Part shown: positions 1-12,233 of the stretch, piece after piece
Position numbering within the stretch: position 1 is the stretch's first letter
Layout: each line of letters starts with the position of its first letter
From: Ovis canadensis
Taxonomy: Eukaryota; Chordata; Mammalia; Artiodactyla; Bovidae
Assembly (NCBI RefSeq): GCF_042477335.2
Contig: NC_091256.1
Location: 49,679,001 to 49,743,000, forward strand
DNA: 64,000 nucleotides
Direction of reading: 5' to 3'
The notes under the pieces: model-generated
What the model was told of the DNA's origin: nothing
The model's input: the letters and a program-made list of their open reading frames with translations, nothing else
The model's database searches: none
Program-made: the position numbers and the translations under genes

Positions 1-426
1 TAGTATGACACACATGACATGAATCAAATGTGGAATATATTCAGAAAATTAACTAGAGTTTGCACTGAATAGTGTGTGTGCAGTCTAGCGGACTAAAGAA
101 TGAGATTAAAAATGACGTTTTGATAGCCTTATAAAGCTATTTGTTTTACTTTGTTGCAAAGTAATAGACTTAACTGGCAACCCAGTTGATTTCATAAATA
201 TATGGAAGACACAGGGTTTAGATGGAGAAAATGAATAACTCATAACAAATCTGTTGTTTTGACTAAAAAGGAAAGCAAAGCTTATGTCTCACTGAGGAGG
301 TAACAGTAGTTGCAGGCAGTTTATGAACTTTACTGCAGTGAAGAGTCTTCTGACGTGAATGTTGTCCTGTGCATTTAAGGAAGAGATAGGAGACTCAGAA
401 AATGTAACCAAGTGAGTTAAGCTGTT
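1..426. other. AT-rich intergenic sequence, nothing recognised
   Basis: No exon, RNA gene or repeat was recognised. It is downstream flank of VAMP4. Confidence 0.5.
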
Positions 427-890
427 GGGCTTTCCTGGTGGCTCAGACAGTAAAGAATCTGCCTGGAATGCAGGATGTGAAGTGAAGTCGCTCAGTCGTT
501 CCGACTCTTTGCGACCCCATGGACTGTGGTCTATCAGGCTCCTCCATCCATGGGATTCTCCAGGCAAGAGTACTGGAGTGGGGTGCTCAGTCGCTTAGTC
601 GTGTCCAGTTCTTTGCAACCCCATGGACTGTAGCCGGCCAGGCTCCTCTGTACATGGGATTTCCCAGGCAAGAATACTGGGATGGGTTTTCATTTCCTTC
701 TCCAGGGGATCTTCCCAACCTAGAGATTAAACCCGGGTGGAGTTCAAAAAGGAGTGGGACAAGAACCCACTCCAGTGTTCTTGCCTGGAGAATCCCAGGG
801 ACGGGGGAGCCTGGTGGGCTGCTGTTTATGGGGTCGCACAGAGTCGGACACGACTGAAGCAACTTGGCAGCAGCAAGCGACTGAGCATGC
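427..890. repeat. Compound Bov-tA / BOV-A SINE cluster
   Basis: A plus-oriented Bov-tA head (about 427-476, the CCTGGTGGCTCAGACAGTAA tRNA-Glu part) is followed by two minus-oriented BOV-A units starting near 484 and 587, and then a plus-oriented BOV-A unit (about 755-890). The predicted peptides here are translations of these SINEs. Confidence 0.85.
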
Positions 891-2094
891 ACACACAAAT
901 TCAGCTAGTTAAATGAGTAGGTGAGTCTGGGATTATCCTCACATGGGAGCATAGGTCTTCCTGCCATCCCACAGCTGCTCCTCATGAACTGTGTGCTTAA
1001 AACTCAGCACAGGTGAACCACAGCTCCTGAGAGATGGCAGACAGCAAAATTTCTCCTCACTCCTCTCTGGTCTCTCTTTTCCTCTATCCCTCCTTTTCAG
1101 TCCCTGAAGCCTCTCAGTAGCATCCTGCTGCTCGCTTGTCAGAGATCAAGAGTTCACGTGGATTTCCGCTTGAGTCTCCGAGGTTCTGAGATACAACCCT
1201 TCGGAGAGGTCTAAGCAAGGTGACTCCATCTTGGTTTTGCATCATTCAAAGAGAAGAAAAGGGACTCACAGCATGGCAGCAGGACCTTACCGTCTTGCCA
1301 AGCTGTGGATGTGACTACTACTCTATTGATTTGAAATTGTTGACATATTTTCTTCTCTTTGGTGAAGAGCTGTTGCCCTAAACCTTTGAGGGTCCTGCCC
1401 TGATCCCGGGCCCAGTCCTCTCAAATATTTTAAAACATTTTGAATTTTTTGAATATATTGCTCCGGCTAGTGTGTTTAATTATTTTAGCAAGTGACCAAG
1501 TTCTAATAAAAATAAATTCAATGAGCTTTGCAGATCACACCAAGGTGAGTGAAATATTAAGACAAACTTGCCAGTCACATAGGGTAAATGGCTAGTAACT
1601 AATGGGTATCGGTTTCAGAGGAGTGGGGTAGAAATATGGCAGTAAATTCTCCGCACTTTGACTCTGATGATGATCATTGCCACTCCTCATCTGTGCTCCA
1701 AAGGGCAAGGTGAGTGGAAAGATGAGAAAGAGGAGAGTGCCTGGCTACACAGAGTAGTGTTCAATACGTATCTGTGACTGAATACCGGACTACATGACAA
1801 GTAGAAGAACCACCTCAGGATATTTGCTTTTAGGAGGGTTAAATGAGATAATTAATTGTCATGCGACAAATGTGAAGCAATTGCTCTGTCAGAAGAGCAA
1901 CTGTAATTTTGGTGATTCTGACTCAAGGGAAAAGTTTTTATAATTTGCATTTAAAACTTGCAATGCACATAGAGAATAGACTTGCGGAGGTAGTGGGGGA
2001 AAGAGAGGGAGGGACGAATTGAAAGGGTAACATTGAAACATAGACATTACTAAATGTAAAATGGATAGCCAGTGGTTTGTGAGCACCACTCCAC
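891..2094. other. Intergenic, no gene recognised
   Basis: Mostly unique-looking sequence. It contains the first copy of a 28-bp direct repeat (1327-1354) whose twin is at 2095-2122. The short frames here match no family I know. Confidence 0.4.
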
Positions 2095-2897
2095 TGATTT
2101 GAAATTGTTGACATATTTTCTTGGCTGTGCCAATTTACATTCCAACCAGCACTGTACAAGGATTCTTTTTCTCCACATCCTTGCCAATAGTTCTTACTTG
2201 TGGTCATTTTAATAGCCATTCTGACAGATGCAAGGTGATGTATCATTTGCTTTTGATTTATGTATCTCTGATTAGAGACGTTGAGCATCTTTTTATGTGC
2301 CTGTTGGTCCTCTGTATGTCGTCTTTGGAAAAATGTCTGTTCAGGTCTTCTGCTTATTTTTTAGTCAGGTTGTTTGGACTGCTATGCAAAATCTTTTAAA
2401 TTTAATTAGGTCCTACTTGCTTGTTTTGCTTCTGTTTCCTTGGCCTTAGCAGACAAATCTAAAAAAAATGTTGCTATTATCTATCCAAATCATTCTGCTT
2501 ATATTTTCTCCTAGAAGTTATATGGTTTCTGGTATTACATTTAGGTCTTTAATCCATATTGAGTTTAGCTTTGTATACGGTGTAAGAAAATGTTCTAATT
2601 TCACTCTTTTACATATAGCTGTCCAGTTTTCCCAGCACCACTTATTGAAGAAACAGTCTTTTCTCCATTGTAAACTCTTGCCTCCTTTGTCATAGATTAA
2701 TTGACCATAAGTGTATGGATTTATTTCAGGACTTTCTATTCTGTTCCACTGTTCTGTATCTGTTTTGATTACTGTAACTTTGTACTATAATCTGAAGTCA
2801 GGGAATATGATATCCCCCTCCAGCTCTGTTCTTCTTTCTCAGAATTGCTTTGGCTATTCAGAGTCTTTTGTGTTTGTGTACATATTAAAAACTTCTG

Positions 2898-3481
2898 AAA
2901 CCAGAATTGAAAGAGACACATGTACCCCAGTGTTCATCGCAGCACTGTTTATAATAGCCAGGACATGGAAACAACCTAGATGTCCATCAGCAGATGAATG
3001 GATAAGAACGCTGTGGTACATATACACAATGGAGTATTACTCAGCCGTAAAAAAGAATTCATTTGAATCAGTTCTGATGAGATGGATGAAACTGGAGCCG
3101 ATTATACAGAGTGAAGTAAGCCAGAAAGAAAAACACCAATACAGTATACTAACACATATATATGGAATTTAGGAAGATGGCAATGATGACCCTGTATGCA
3201 AGACAGGGAAAGAGACACAGATGTGTATAATGGACTTTTGGACTCAGAGGGAGAGGGAGAGGGTGGGATGATTTCGGAGAATGACATTCTAACATGTATA
3301 CTATCATCTAAGAATTGAATCGCCAGTCTATGTTTGACGCAGGATGCAGCATGCTTGGGGCTGGTGCATGGGGATGACCCAGAGAGATGTTATGGGGAGG
3401 GAGGTGGGAGGGGGGTTCATGTTTGGGAACGCATTTAAGAATTAAAGATTTTAAAATTTAAAAAATAAAAAACAACAACAA
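2898..3481 (+). mobile_element. Nested L1 3'-end insertion with TSD
   Basis: A 5'-truncated plus-strand L1 3' end ('tgtaccccagtgttcatcgc' type sequence) ending in an A-rich tail. It is flanked by AAAAACTTCTG at 2887-2897 and 3482-3492, and the older minus L1 continues on both sides. Confidence 0.85.
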
Positions 3482-3975
3482 AAAAACTTCTGTTCTTGTT
3501 TTGTGAAAATGCCACTGGTATTTTGATAGGGATTTCATTGAATCTGTAGATTACCTTGGAAGGTATAGTTATTTTAACAATATTAATTCTTCCAATATAA
3601 GAACACAGTACATCTTTCCATCTATTTGTGTCATCTTCAATTTCTTTCATCAGTGTATTATTGTTTTCCAAGGAGGTCTTTCACCGCCTTAGACTTATTC
3701 CTAGATATTTTACTCTCTTTGATGTGATGGTAAATGCCATTGTTTCCTTACTTTCTTCTTTCTGATAGCTTTGTTGTTAGTGTATGGAAATGTGATAGAT
3801 TTCTGTGCATTAATTTTGCATCCTGCAACTCTTATCAAATTCATTGAACTCTAGTAGTTTTTTGGTGGCATCTTTGGATTTTATATGTATGCAAAAAGTG
3901 ACAGTTTTCCTTCTTCCTTTTGAATTCGGATTCCTTTTATTTGTTCTCTGCTGCGACTAGAATTTCCAGGACTAT

Positions 3976-3978
<3 letters not shown>

Positions 3979-4009
<31 letters not shown>

Positions 4010-4058
4010 TGTGTGTGTGTGTGTGTGTGTGAGTGAGTGAGTGAGTGAGTGAGTGAGT
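3979..4058. repeat. Compound microsatellite (GA)n(GT)n(GAGT)n
   Basis: Uninterrupted GA, then GT, then GAGT units inside L1 ORF2 sequence. Likely polymorphic. Confidence 0.95.
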
Positions 4059-4459
4059 ACCTTTGTCCCGTTTTGGTATCAGGGTGATTCTGGCCTCATA
4101 GGGTGAGTATGGAAACGTTCCTTCCTCTGCAACTTTTTGAAGTAGTTTGAGAACGGATATTGATGCCTCTCTAAACATTTCGTAGAATTCAGCTGTGAAG
4201 CTCTCTGGCCCTACACTTTGCTTTTTGGGAGAGTTTAAATTACTAATTTAGTTTTATTAATGGTAATTAGTTTGTTCGTATTATTTATTTCTTCCTGGCT
4301 CAGTCTTGGGAGATTGTACCTTTCTAAGAATGTGCCCATTTCTTTCAGGTTGCTCATTTTACTGGCATATAATTGTTCATAGTAATCTTATGATCCCTTG
4401 TATTTCTGAAGTACCTGTAACTTTTTAATTTCTGATTTTATTTTTAAATCTTTTCATTT

Positions 4460-4767
4460 ATATTTTTTGGCAGCGCTGGGTAGTTCTTCATTACTGCACC
4501 CTGCTTTCTCTAATTGTGGTGAGTGGGGGCCTACTCATTGTTGCGGTGTGCAGTCTTCTCATTGCGGCGCTTCTCTCATTTAAGATCGTGGGCCCTAGGC
4601 ATGTGGGCTCAGTAGTAGCGGCTCACAGGCTCTAAGCGCAGGCTCAGTGGTTGTGGCGCACAGGCTTAGCTGTTCCGCAGCATGTGAGATCTTCCGGATC
4701 AGGGATCAAACCGGGGTTTCCTACATTTCCAGGCAGATTCTTAATCACTGGACCACCAGGGAAATCT
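4460..4767 (-). repeat. CHR-type tRNA-Glu-derived SINE
   Basis: Read on the minus strand it starts with the CCCTGGTGGTCCAGTGATTAAG head and ends in an A/T-rich tail at the left. It is inserted in the minus-strand L1. Confidence 0.8.
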
Positions 4768-5379
4768 CTAGTTTCTAGTTTTATTGATTTCGGCCCTCTC
4801 ACTTTTTTTCTTAATGTGTATGGTTAAAGGTTTATCAATTTTATCTTTTCAAAGAAACAGCTCTTAGTTTCATTGATCTTTTCTATTGCTTTTAAAAATT
4901 TCTAATTTATTTCTGCTCTGCTCTTTATGATTTCTTTCCTTCTACTAATTTTGGGTTTCATTTGTCCTATTCCTAGTTCACATAGGTGTAAGATTAGGTT
5001 GTTTTCTTCAGAATTTTGTTTCCTGAAGTAGGAGTATGTTATTACAAAGTTCCCTCTTACATCTGCTTTTTGCTAAGTCCCATAGTTTTGGACCATTAAT
5101 TCTTTTTGTCTCCGGTATTTTTTGATTTGGTTTCTTCAGTGATCGATTGGTTGCTTAGTAGAATATTGTTTAGCCCACGTGTGTTTATGCTTTTGGCAGT
5201 CCTTTCCTTGTAGTTGATTTCTAGTCTCATTGTGTTGTGGTTGGTAAAGATGAATGATATGATTTCTTGTTTTGTGGCCTAACATTAGATTCATCCTGCA
5301 AAATGTTCCATGTGCTTTGAAAAGAATTTTCTGCTGTATTCTGCAGCTTTTGGATGCCATATTATATATATATGTGGCA

Positions 5380-6300
5380 TGCGGGCTGCATGGATCCTTC
5401 TCTTGTGGCAAGCTGACTACTGTGGGTAATCTGGTTGGCATGGTTGGCTCCCAGACCAGTTGATTGCAGGCCCTGCCTTGTGCAGAGGGTGCAGCTACTG
5501 ACTGGCAGGGCCAGGTCACAAGGTGGCTGGCTGTGGAGTCTTGGGTGAGTGCAGGGCTAGTGCTGCCCTGCTGCTGGAGAGAACTGGGTGCTGAAGTATG
5601 TAGGTGCAAGGCCAGTGTTCCTGGATCTAGTGTCTCCTGCTAATGGTTGGGGCTGGTTCCTGACATGGCTAGCTGTGGGGTTTGGGGTGTCTCAAAGCTG
5701 GTGCTGGCCCACTGATGAATAGGGCTGGATCCTGGGGCAGCTGGCTGAGGGATCCAAGTTGTCTTAGAGCTGGGTTGACCTGATGGGTGGGGCTGCAGTC
5801 TGGGAAGCCCTCAGGTGGGTGCTGACCTGCTGGTGTGAGCTGGGTCCTGCCATGCCAGGCTGCAGGGCTATGGTGGTCTTGGGGCTGGTGTTCATTTGTT
5901 GGTGAGTGGGGCTAGGGCCCAGGGTGTCTGGTTCCTGTCCACTGGTGTGTGATTTTCCTGAGGCTAGTGCTGGCTCACTGGTGGGCAGAGCCATATCCTG
6001 TGGTCTCCTGCCAATGCATTTTGGGTGGGGGACTGGGTCCTGTGCCCTCTGCCCTCTGGTGGGCAGCATTGTGTCCTAGACAGGCTGTGGGCTCAGGGAG
6101 CCTTAAGGTAGTTTCCTGCTGGTGGGTGGAGTTGTGTGTGCACCTGGCTCATTGCTTGGCCTGAGGTCTCCCACTACTGGTGCCAGCAGGCTGGTGGGCA
6201 AGGCCAGGTCCCGGTGCCAACAGGCTAGAGGGAAGACTCTAAAATGGTGCTCACCAGCACGTGTCATGTTAGAGCCAGCTGGCAAAAATGGCTATTGCCG
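5380..6300. repeat. GC-rich VNTR-like region of the L1 5' portion
   Basis: Loosely repeated units of roughly 60-75 bp containing GCTGGTGGGTGGGGCTGGGTCC-like variants (CTGGTG, GGGCTGG, GGTCCTG). The repetition makes long open frames on both strands with no plausible protein. Confidence 0.65.
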
Positions 6301-6845
6301 ATGTCTGTGTCCCCAAGGGGAGCTCCAGTAGTGTCTCCCACCTCTCCAGAAGGTTCCCCCAGATAAGCAGGGAGGTCTGACCCAGGTTCCTATCAAACGA
6401 TTTCTGCCCCGGATCCCAGAGCATGTGAGATTTCCGTTTATGTTCTTTAAGGGTGGAGACTTTGTTTCCCACAGCCCTCTGATTCTGCCAACTGTCAACC
6501 CTACTGGCCTTCAAAGCCAAGCATCTGGAGGCTCATCTTCCTGGTGCAGAACTCATGAACTCAGGGGCACAATATGGAGCTCAGACCCATCACTCCTTGG
6601 GGGGAACCTCTGCGGTTGTAACTATCCTCTTGTTTGTGGGTTGCCTACCCAGGGGTGTGGGTCTCAGCTTACTGCAATTCTTCCCCTCCTACCCATCTCG
6701 CTGTGGTTCCTTCTTTATAACTTTTCTTGGAGATGGTCTTTTCTGCTAGATCAATAGTTACTCTGTAAATACTTGTGGTTTTGGTGTGCCTGTGAGTGGA
6801 GGTGAGCTCAGGGTTTTCCTACTCTGCCATCTCGGCCGAGGTCCT

Positions 6846-7730
6846 CTAGAATATTGGATAGTCTGTATTCAGAAGTCAAGCAGGAGACATAAACTTGGGA
6901 TTCATCAGCACATAAATGTTATCCAAATTTTGAGATAAGATAAGATTACCAAAGGGCATATATGTGGTTCAGACCAAGAGTGAACCCTGGAGCAGTCCAA
7001 TGTTAAAAGTTGGGAAGAGGAGCAATCAGTGAGGTTAAGAACAAATCAAGCCCAGGTAGCAAGCATTAATGAGAAAAGAGCAATCAGCTGCATCATCAAA
7101 TCCTGCTGACATTCAGGGAAGAGGGCTGAGAGTGGACCTTCGACTTCAGCAATGCAGAGGTCACTGGTGATCCTGACAAGAGCTTAAGTTAGGAGGCAAA
7201 AAGTCTACTGAAGTATTTAAAGAGAATGAGTGAAAAAGAACTAGAAATTGCAAGCATAGATGTTTCTTCAAGGACGACTGCTAGAAAGATTGCTATCTTT
7301 GGATAGGCGGTGGAGGCTAACTGGGGAGGACAGGTGTTTTTGTATGTTACAGGGGATTCCAGGAGGATGTGCTCATAGGCTCCATGCGCATCTTTTTACA
7401 CATCCTTAGACAAGAAGACAAAATCCAGTCTTTTTGCTTAATACACATGGTGAGTGCACTGCGCCTGGCCCTGCTCAGTTATGCATCTGACGTCTAACTC
7501 AAACTTCTCAAAAAGTGCAAGAGAAATTTGACCCCCTTCCTCTCTTTCAAAAGCATGAGTATTCCAATTGTTCTTTCTGCAGTTGAGACTCAGTAATTTT
7601 ACACTGAGACATTCTTACCAGATTCTGTCAATATATTGGGCACTGGGCATGGTTTTTGGTGACAGGACATCTTCTATTTATTTTTCCTCCATGTACCTTA
7701 TTAGAAAACTGGGATGGACTAAACCAGGGT
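6846..7730. other. Intergenic, includes first copy of a local duplication
   Basis: No exon recognised. 7034-7170 is repeated almost exactly at 8527-8664. Confidence 0.5.
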
Positions 7731-7924
7731 GAAAGCAAAAGTCATTCAGTCGTGTCTGACTCTTTGCGACCCCATGGACTATACAGTCCATGGAATTCTC
7801 CAGACCAGAATACTGGAGTGGGTAGCCATTCCCTTGTCCAGGGGATCTTCCCAACCCAGGGGTCGAACCCAAGCCTCCTGCATTGCAGGTAGATTATTAA
7901 CCAGCTGAACCACCAGGGAAGCCC
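7731..7924 (-). repeat. Bov-tA SINE
   Basis: Read on the minus strand it has the tRNA-Glu-like head (GGCTTCCCTGGTGGTTCAGC) followed by a BOV-A body. Near-identical flanks AAACCAGG and AAATCAGG suggest a decayed TSD. Confidence 0.85.
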
Positions 7925-10900
7925 AAATCAGGTTAGCCAGATGGTATTTCAAATAAGTTACGCTATGAAGTTAAGGCAACAGGTAACATACTGAATAAGC
8001 CAAAAAGTGTTTTATTTTGTTTTCTATGAAATAGTTTATTTTACTGTTTACTATGGAGGAGCTACAAATATGTATCTGACAGGAACACCGAGGACTAAGA
8101 TTTGCAGCACTGGTGAAAACAGATATGAAGACTTGAGAGTCTACAGCACAGGGTGCACACCATTTACATTGCTCATCTCCCACCACACATCTGAAACATC
8201 AAAGGCACTTATCAAAACGATTAAATAGAGGAGTGTGGAATTTAAAACAGTGACACATACCCCAGGCATAAGATCAAGTGCTTGAGTTTTCTTAGAGTCT
8301 GATTTCTGACATTTGACTGATTAATGCAATTTACTTTGTAGCCCTAAAATATTTAATAGACGGTCTGATTTCAAGACCTTTTCAAGTGAAAAGAACCTAA
8401 TGAGAGCATGTAAAATCAAAATTTTTCTTTACCCATTATAAAAGAACACTACTATCTCCTGGTAAAGGCAAAAGACCCAGTTATGTCAGTCGTGTCACCG
8501 CTGCAGGGAGGGCCATGGACGTTGACGTTAAGAACAAAATCAAGCCCAGGTAGCAAGCATTAATGAGAAAAGAGCAATCAGCTGCATCATCAAATCCTGC
8601 TGACATGCAGGGAAGAGGGCTGAGAGTGGACCTTCGACTTTCACAATGCAGAGGTCACTGGTGAACCAGCACACAAGCACACCAGCGTGTCTGTGATTTC
8701 CTAGGCACATTCATCTAGCCAGGTGCATGGCACTGGGCTGGGTGCTGTGGGACACAAGTACGATGTGATCTGTGTTTTCCCAAGCTTACGTTTATCCCCC
8801 TCAATTGAGTTGGTCATGCTTTCCCTTCAATTCCTACTGACCTGTTCTAAGCAACTTCTTAAAGCAGGAGCCAGAATAAAAAGATTGTGTCCCCTATGGT
8901 TCCATTTGTCTACAATATGGGAGAAACAGTGGATGGATTGAGAAGTAGGGCACCTTCCAGCTCCTTCTGACTCAGTATCTTCACACAGCCTTGTGGCAAC
9001 TTCCCACACAAATATGAGTACTCTACTGCATTCTAAAACAAAAGTGTATAAATGCTTTTTGACTGATTTATGTTCTAACTCCTCACTCACAGAAAAATAA
9101 AATTGACTTCAAAGACTCCAATCACATATCTACATGAAAACATACAATCAGACTAAGAGGAGAGTTGCTTTTCCTAGACTTAGGAATACTGACTCAATAC
9201 AGTTAGCTTCTAATGGCACTCGTTCTCAACATGAGAAAACAATTTCTAGCATATTTTTTAATCATAGTATGCATACACATAAGTGTAAAGAGTGTGGATA
9301 AAAATGCTGACAGGCTACCTAGCATGTTTAAGAGTGTACTGATAAGGAGAAATTTCAATTTTTTTCCTTCTCAGTTTGTATATGTATAATCATTTCCAGG
9401 ATACCCACATGTCATACAAAATTGAAAGATGCCCAATTCTGCTATAAGAAAATGCTGAAGTTATAATTTTTTAATGCAGAGTAACTGCACATAGAGACTA
9501 TATAGAAGCCATCCACAGGAGTGCTAACAGAAGCTATTTCTGAATTTGACGTGTACTATTACCTATACGCCTCCATTTTATAATGTTCCATTCTCAATAC
9601 TGAACTTTTCTTTAGTCAAGAAATAATCCCTACGTTTATAAAAACCTGAGGGTGATTTCCAGTGAGCTTTATCAGGATAGAGGAGCAAAAAGACCACAGG
9701 TAATACTGGATCATATCTGTAGGAAAAACTAATTAATCAGCATTAGCACAAAACTACTGTAGGGCAACAAGTAGTTAAACATAAATCACAAGGGTCTGTT
9801 TCTGGCATTATAAAAGGGGTGACCTGATTTCACTGGGTTATCAACTAGTATTTACAAAGCTACTTGGAATTTTCCTGTTTCTTCATTGTTGTTAAGTAAT
9901 GAGAGTTTTGATGATGGGGAAACTTCATTTTTCAAGTGTAGGATGATCTGAGCTGAATGAGAAAAAGAATGATTAAGGGAGGGAAGGCAGGCAGGCCTGG
10001 CATCAATTTGAACACATTTTGCTTTTTCCTAAGGTGCCATGTCTCCACGGTTATGATAATAGAGTCATAAACATGTCCATCACTTTAAGGGTCTTAGTAC
10101 TAATGAAGACTGAGAAGGATGAAATGATTAACTGAGCTACCACTAAACAGGCTACCACTAGTGCAAATCCCTAACAGAGTAACATATCCACCACTAGTAT
10201 TCTCAGCAGCAATATATTTAAACACAAAAAGAACTACATATATATGATATTGTCATATAAATATTTCCTTTTATTTTTTCATTGTTAAAATTTTTTTAAA
10301 TTTTGTTTTTATTTCTTTAAAAGCATACTTTATTAAAGAAACACTGGAAATGTGGATTCTTTTTGAGAAATAATCATCTTCACTGATAGATGATATGAAG
10401 AAACCAAATTTCTATACTAACCAATAGAAAATTAACCATTGGCGAGTCTAGTTCCAATCCCAAATGAAGGACACACAAACATGTTAGGACTGATTCTGTA
10501 CACTCAGTTAAAACATTTCCATTCCTGAACTACATTAGCTACTGAAATTCTAAAAATGCTCATTCTCCTGGGTATCCTCTGTCAAAGGGTTTAGCATTTA
10601 TTATGTTATTTACAGTAACTGACATTTACAAAGGATGGAGAAACCAGAGAACACACTCCATAGTATGTTAAGACCTTTACTTCTTTTTAAATGTTCTTAG
10701 TGGACTATAATGCTTAGACCTTCTTCACTTGCAGGTGTATTGAATATCTCTTAATATGCTTCTCCCTTCAAATGTCTTTTCATTCTAAAGAGAACAGTTT
10801 TGTATCTTAGTACTAATCCTGTAGAACTGGAAAAAAAAAAAAAAAGATCCTATGTTTCATACATTTTGAATGAAAACGACCAAAGAAATAAACCCTATAT

Positions 10901-11639
10901 GGACTATTTTTTTTTTCCTATTTAAATACTGCTACTTTCTATTAACCCTATTTCAAATTTAGAGTTGTATATACATTGTGAAGACGTCCATGTACACAAG
11001 TCTCTACAGAACCTCCAGTTTTATTCTAAAACTTCCTCACACACACACTAGAGAACTGTATTTTCACTTTCACACGTTTAAACAACCCAAGAAAGTTGGC
11101 ACACTTTAAAGTTGACACTTTTTATCATTATAAAAACAGGCTGAGATTAAATGGTGACCCTAGCATTTGGTTACTGACTGATTAGCTAGGCTCCTGACTT
11201 CTAATACTCATTATTATTGGCTAATTTCACATTTGACTGTATGTATAACATGCATTTCCCAGGAGATAATCAGGGAATGCAAAAATAAAAAATCCTAAGC
11301 AGGTGATTTTGCTACTTTAAGCATTTCTGATAAAATAGCTAGTTGAAGTTAAAGAAGAAAGCTACTAATAAAATTATGGGGACAAGTTACCTGTGGATTT
11401 CATTTACTCACATTAGGACTGGTCCTCCTTATTGGAAGCGAACTGAAAACAGACTGGACCATGACTTTCAGGTGTATGTTTGGCATTTTCAAATACTCCA
11501 ATGATGCTCTCCAATAACTTTATTACCTTCAGTTTATGATGCCATACTATGCTTTTCACACTTTAAATTTCCCATTTCCATAATCCAAATGTCAAAAAAT
11601 CACTACACATTCCCTTATACAATCAAAAATAGGTTTACT
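7925..11639. other. VAMP4 downstream flank, no coding exon
   Basis: AT-rich sequence without recognised exons. It contains the second copy of the local duplication (8527-8664) and candidate minus-strand poly(A) signals for VAMP4 at 10329-10334 and 10270-10275, so part of it may be long 3' UTR. Confidence 0.4.
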
Positions 11640-12204
11640 GGAATGTTTTTAGTTATAGCTGAAGGCAGCAACATTTACAACATTTAACTTTTGTTACATC
11701 TATAAACATGTGAACATTGCTTACAAAGCAATTGTTAATTGAGAAGAATCTTGCAAATCTCGATGGAATGGTTATACTCATCTTTCAGCATGATGATTTG
11801 GTACTCTGCAGAGGCTCCCTGACCACCAGCCTGATCCCCACCTCGATGCAATAAATACAAGTCCTCATGCCATTAAAATAACAGTATGAAATATCCTTAT
11901 CAGTGTTCAACTATATATACAATAGTGAATTGGCAAGTATCTAGTTTCAAATTAGACCCTTGGAATATGGCAAAATCAAGGCTGGTTATCTTTGCCTCAA
12001 ACATAATTATTAAAAGCAACATTTTGTTGGAAGGGAGGGAGATAATTGGACATTCTCAGTGCTCCAATTTGAAGTGATACTTGCCTCTTAATTTCTTGAA
12101 AAAGAAGCTGTGAAAGTTTTATATACATGGGTTTCATTTAAATTATGCAGCAACCTTTTATTATTATTGTCCCAGATTTTGTTTAATGAAGATCTGTCAT
12201 CAAA
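11640..12204 (-). other. VAMP4: VAMP4 3' UTR (far end unresolved)
   Basis: Non-repetitive sequence directly after the VAMP4 stop. A minus-strand AATAAA (plus TTTATT) lies at 12157-12162, very near the stop, and others lie further on at 10329-10334 and 10270-10275. The real cleavage site cannot be fixed from sequence alone. 3'-end reads would settle it. Confidence 0.5.
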
Positions 12205-12233
12205 TCAAGTACGGTATTTCACAACTATAAGAA
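12205..12233 (-). CDS. VAMP4: VAMP4 terminal coding segment, residues 133-141 and stop
   Basis: Acceptor TCTTGCAG on the minus strand, then ILIVVKYRT and TGA (12205-12207). The human tail, from memory, reads IVMKYRT, so V137 is a conservative change. The exon continues into the 3' UTR. Confidence 0.95.

Larger units (their letters stand above)
2123..6845 (-). mobile_element. Degraded minus-strand L1 LINE, broken by nested insertions
   Basis: Minus-strand peptides show L1 ORF2 pieces. There is endonuclease-domain sequence around 5200-5340 (HGTFCRMNLMLGHKT then QPQHNETRNQ). Reverse-transcriptase sequence is at 4060-4178 and 3500-3671 ([39 protein letters not shown]). The far right end (about 6800-6845), read on the minus strand, has the classic L1 leader GGCAGAGTAGGAAAACC and GAGCTCACCTCC. 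ORF1 and parts of ORF2 are missing and stops abound. It is interrupted by a nested plus L1 (2898-3481), a compound microsatellite (3979-4058) and a SINE (about 4460-4767). Confidence 0.8.

Noticed and set aside
5764-6757. Several overlapping frames of 60-110 codons
   Set aside because: They arise from GC-rich tandem-like L1 sequence. No conserved motif, and frames overlap on both strands.
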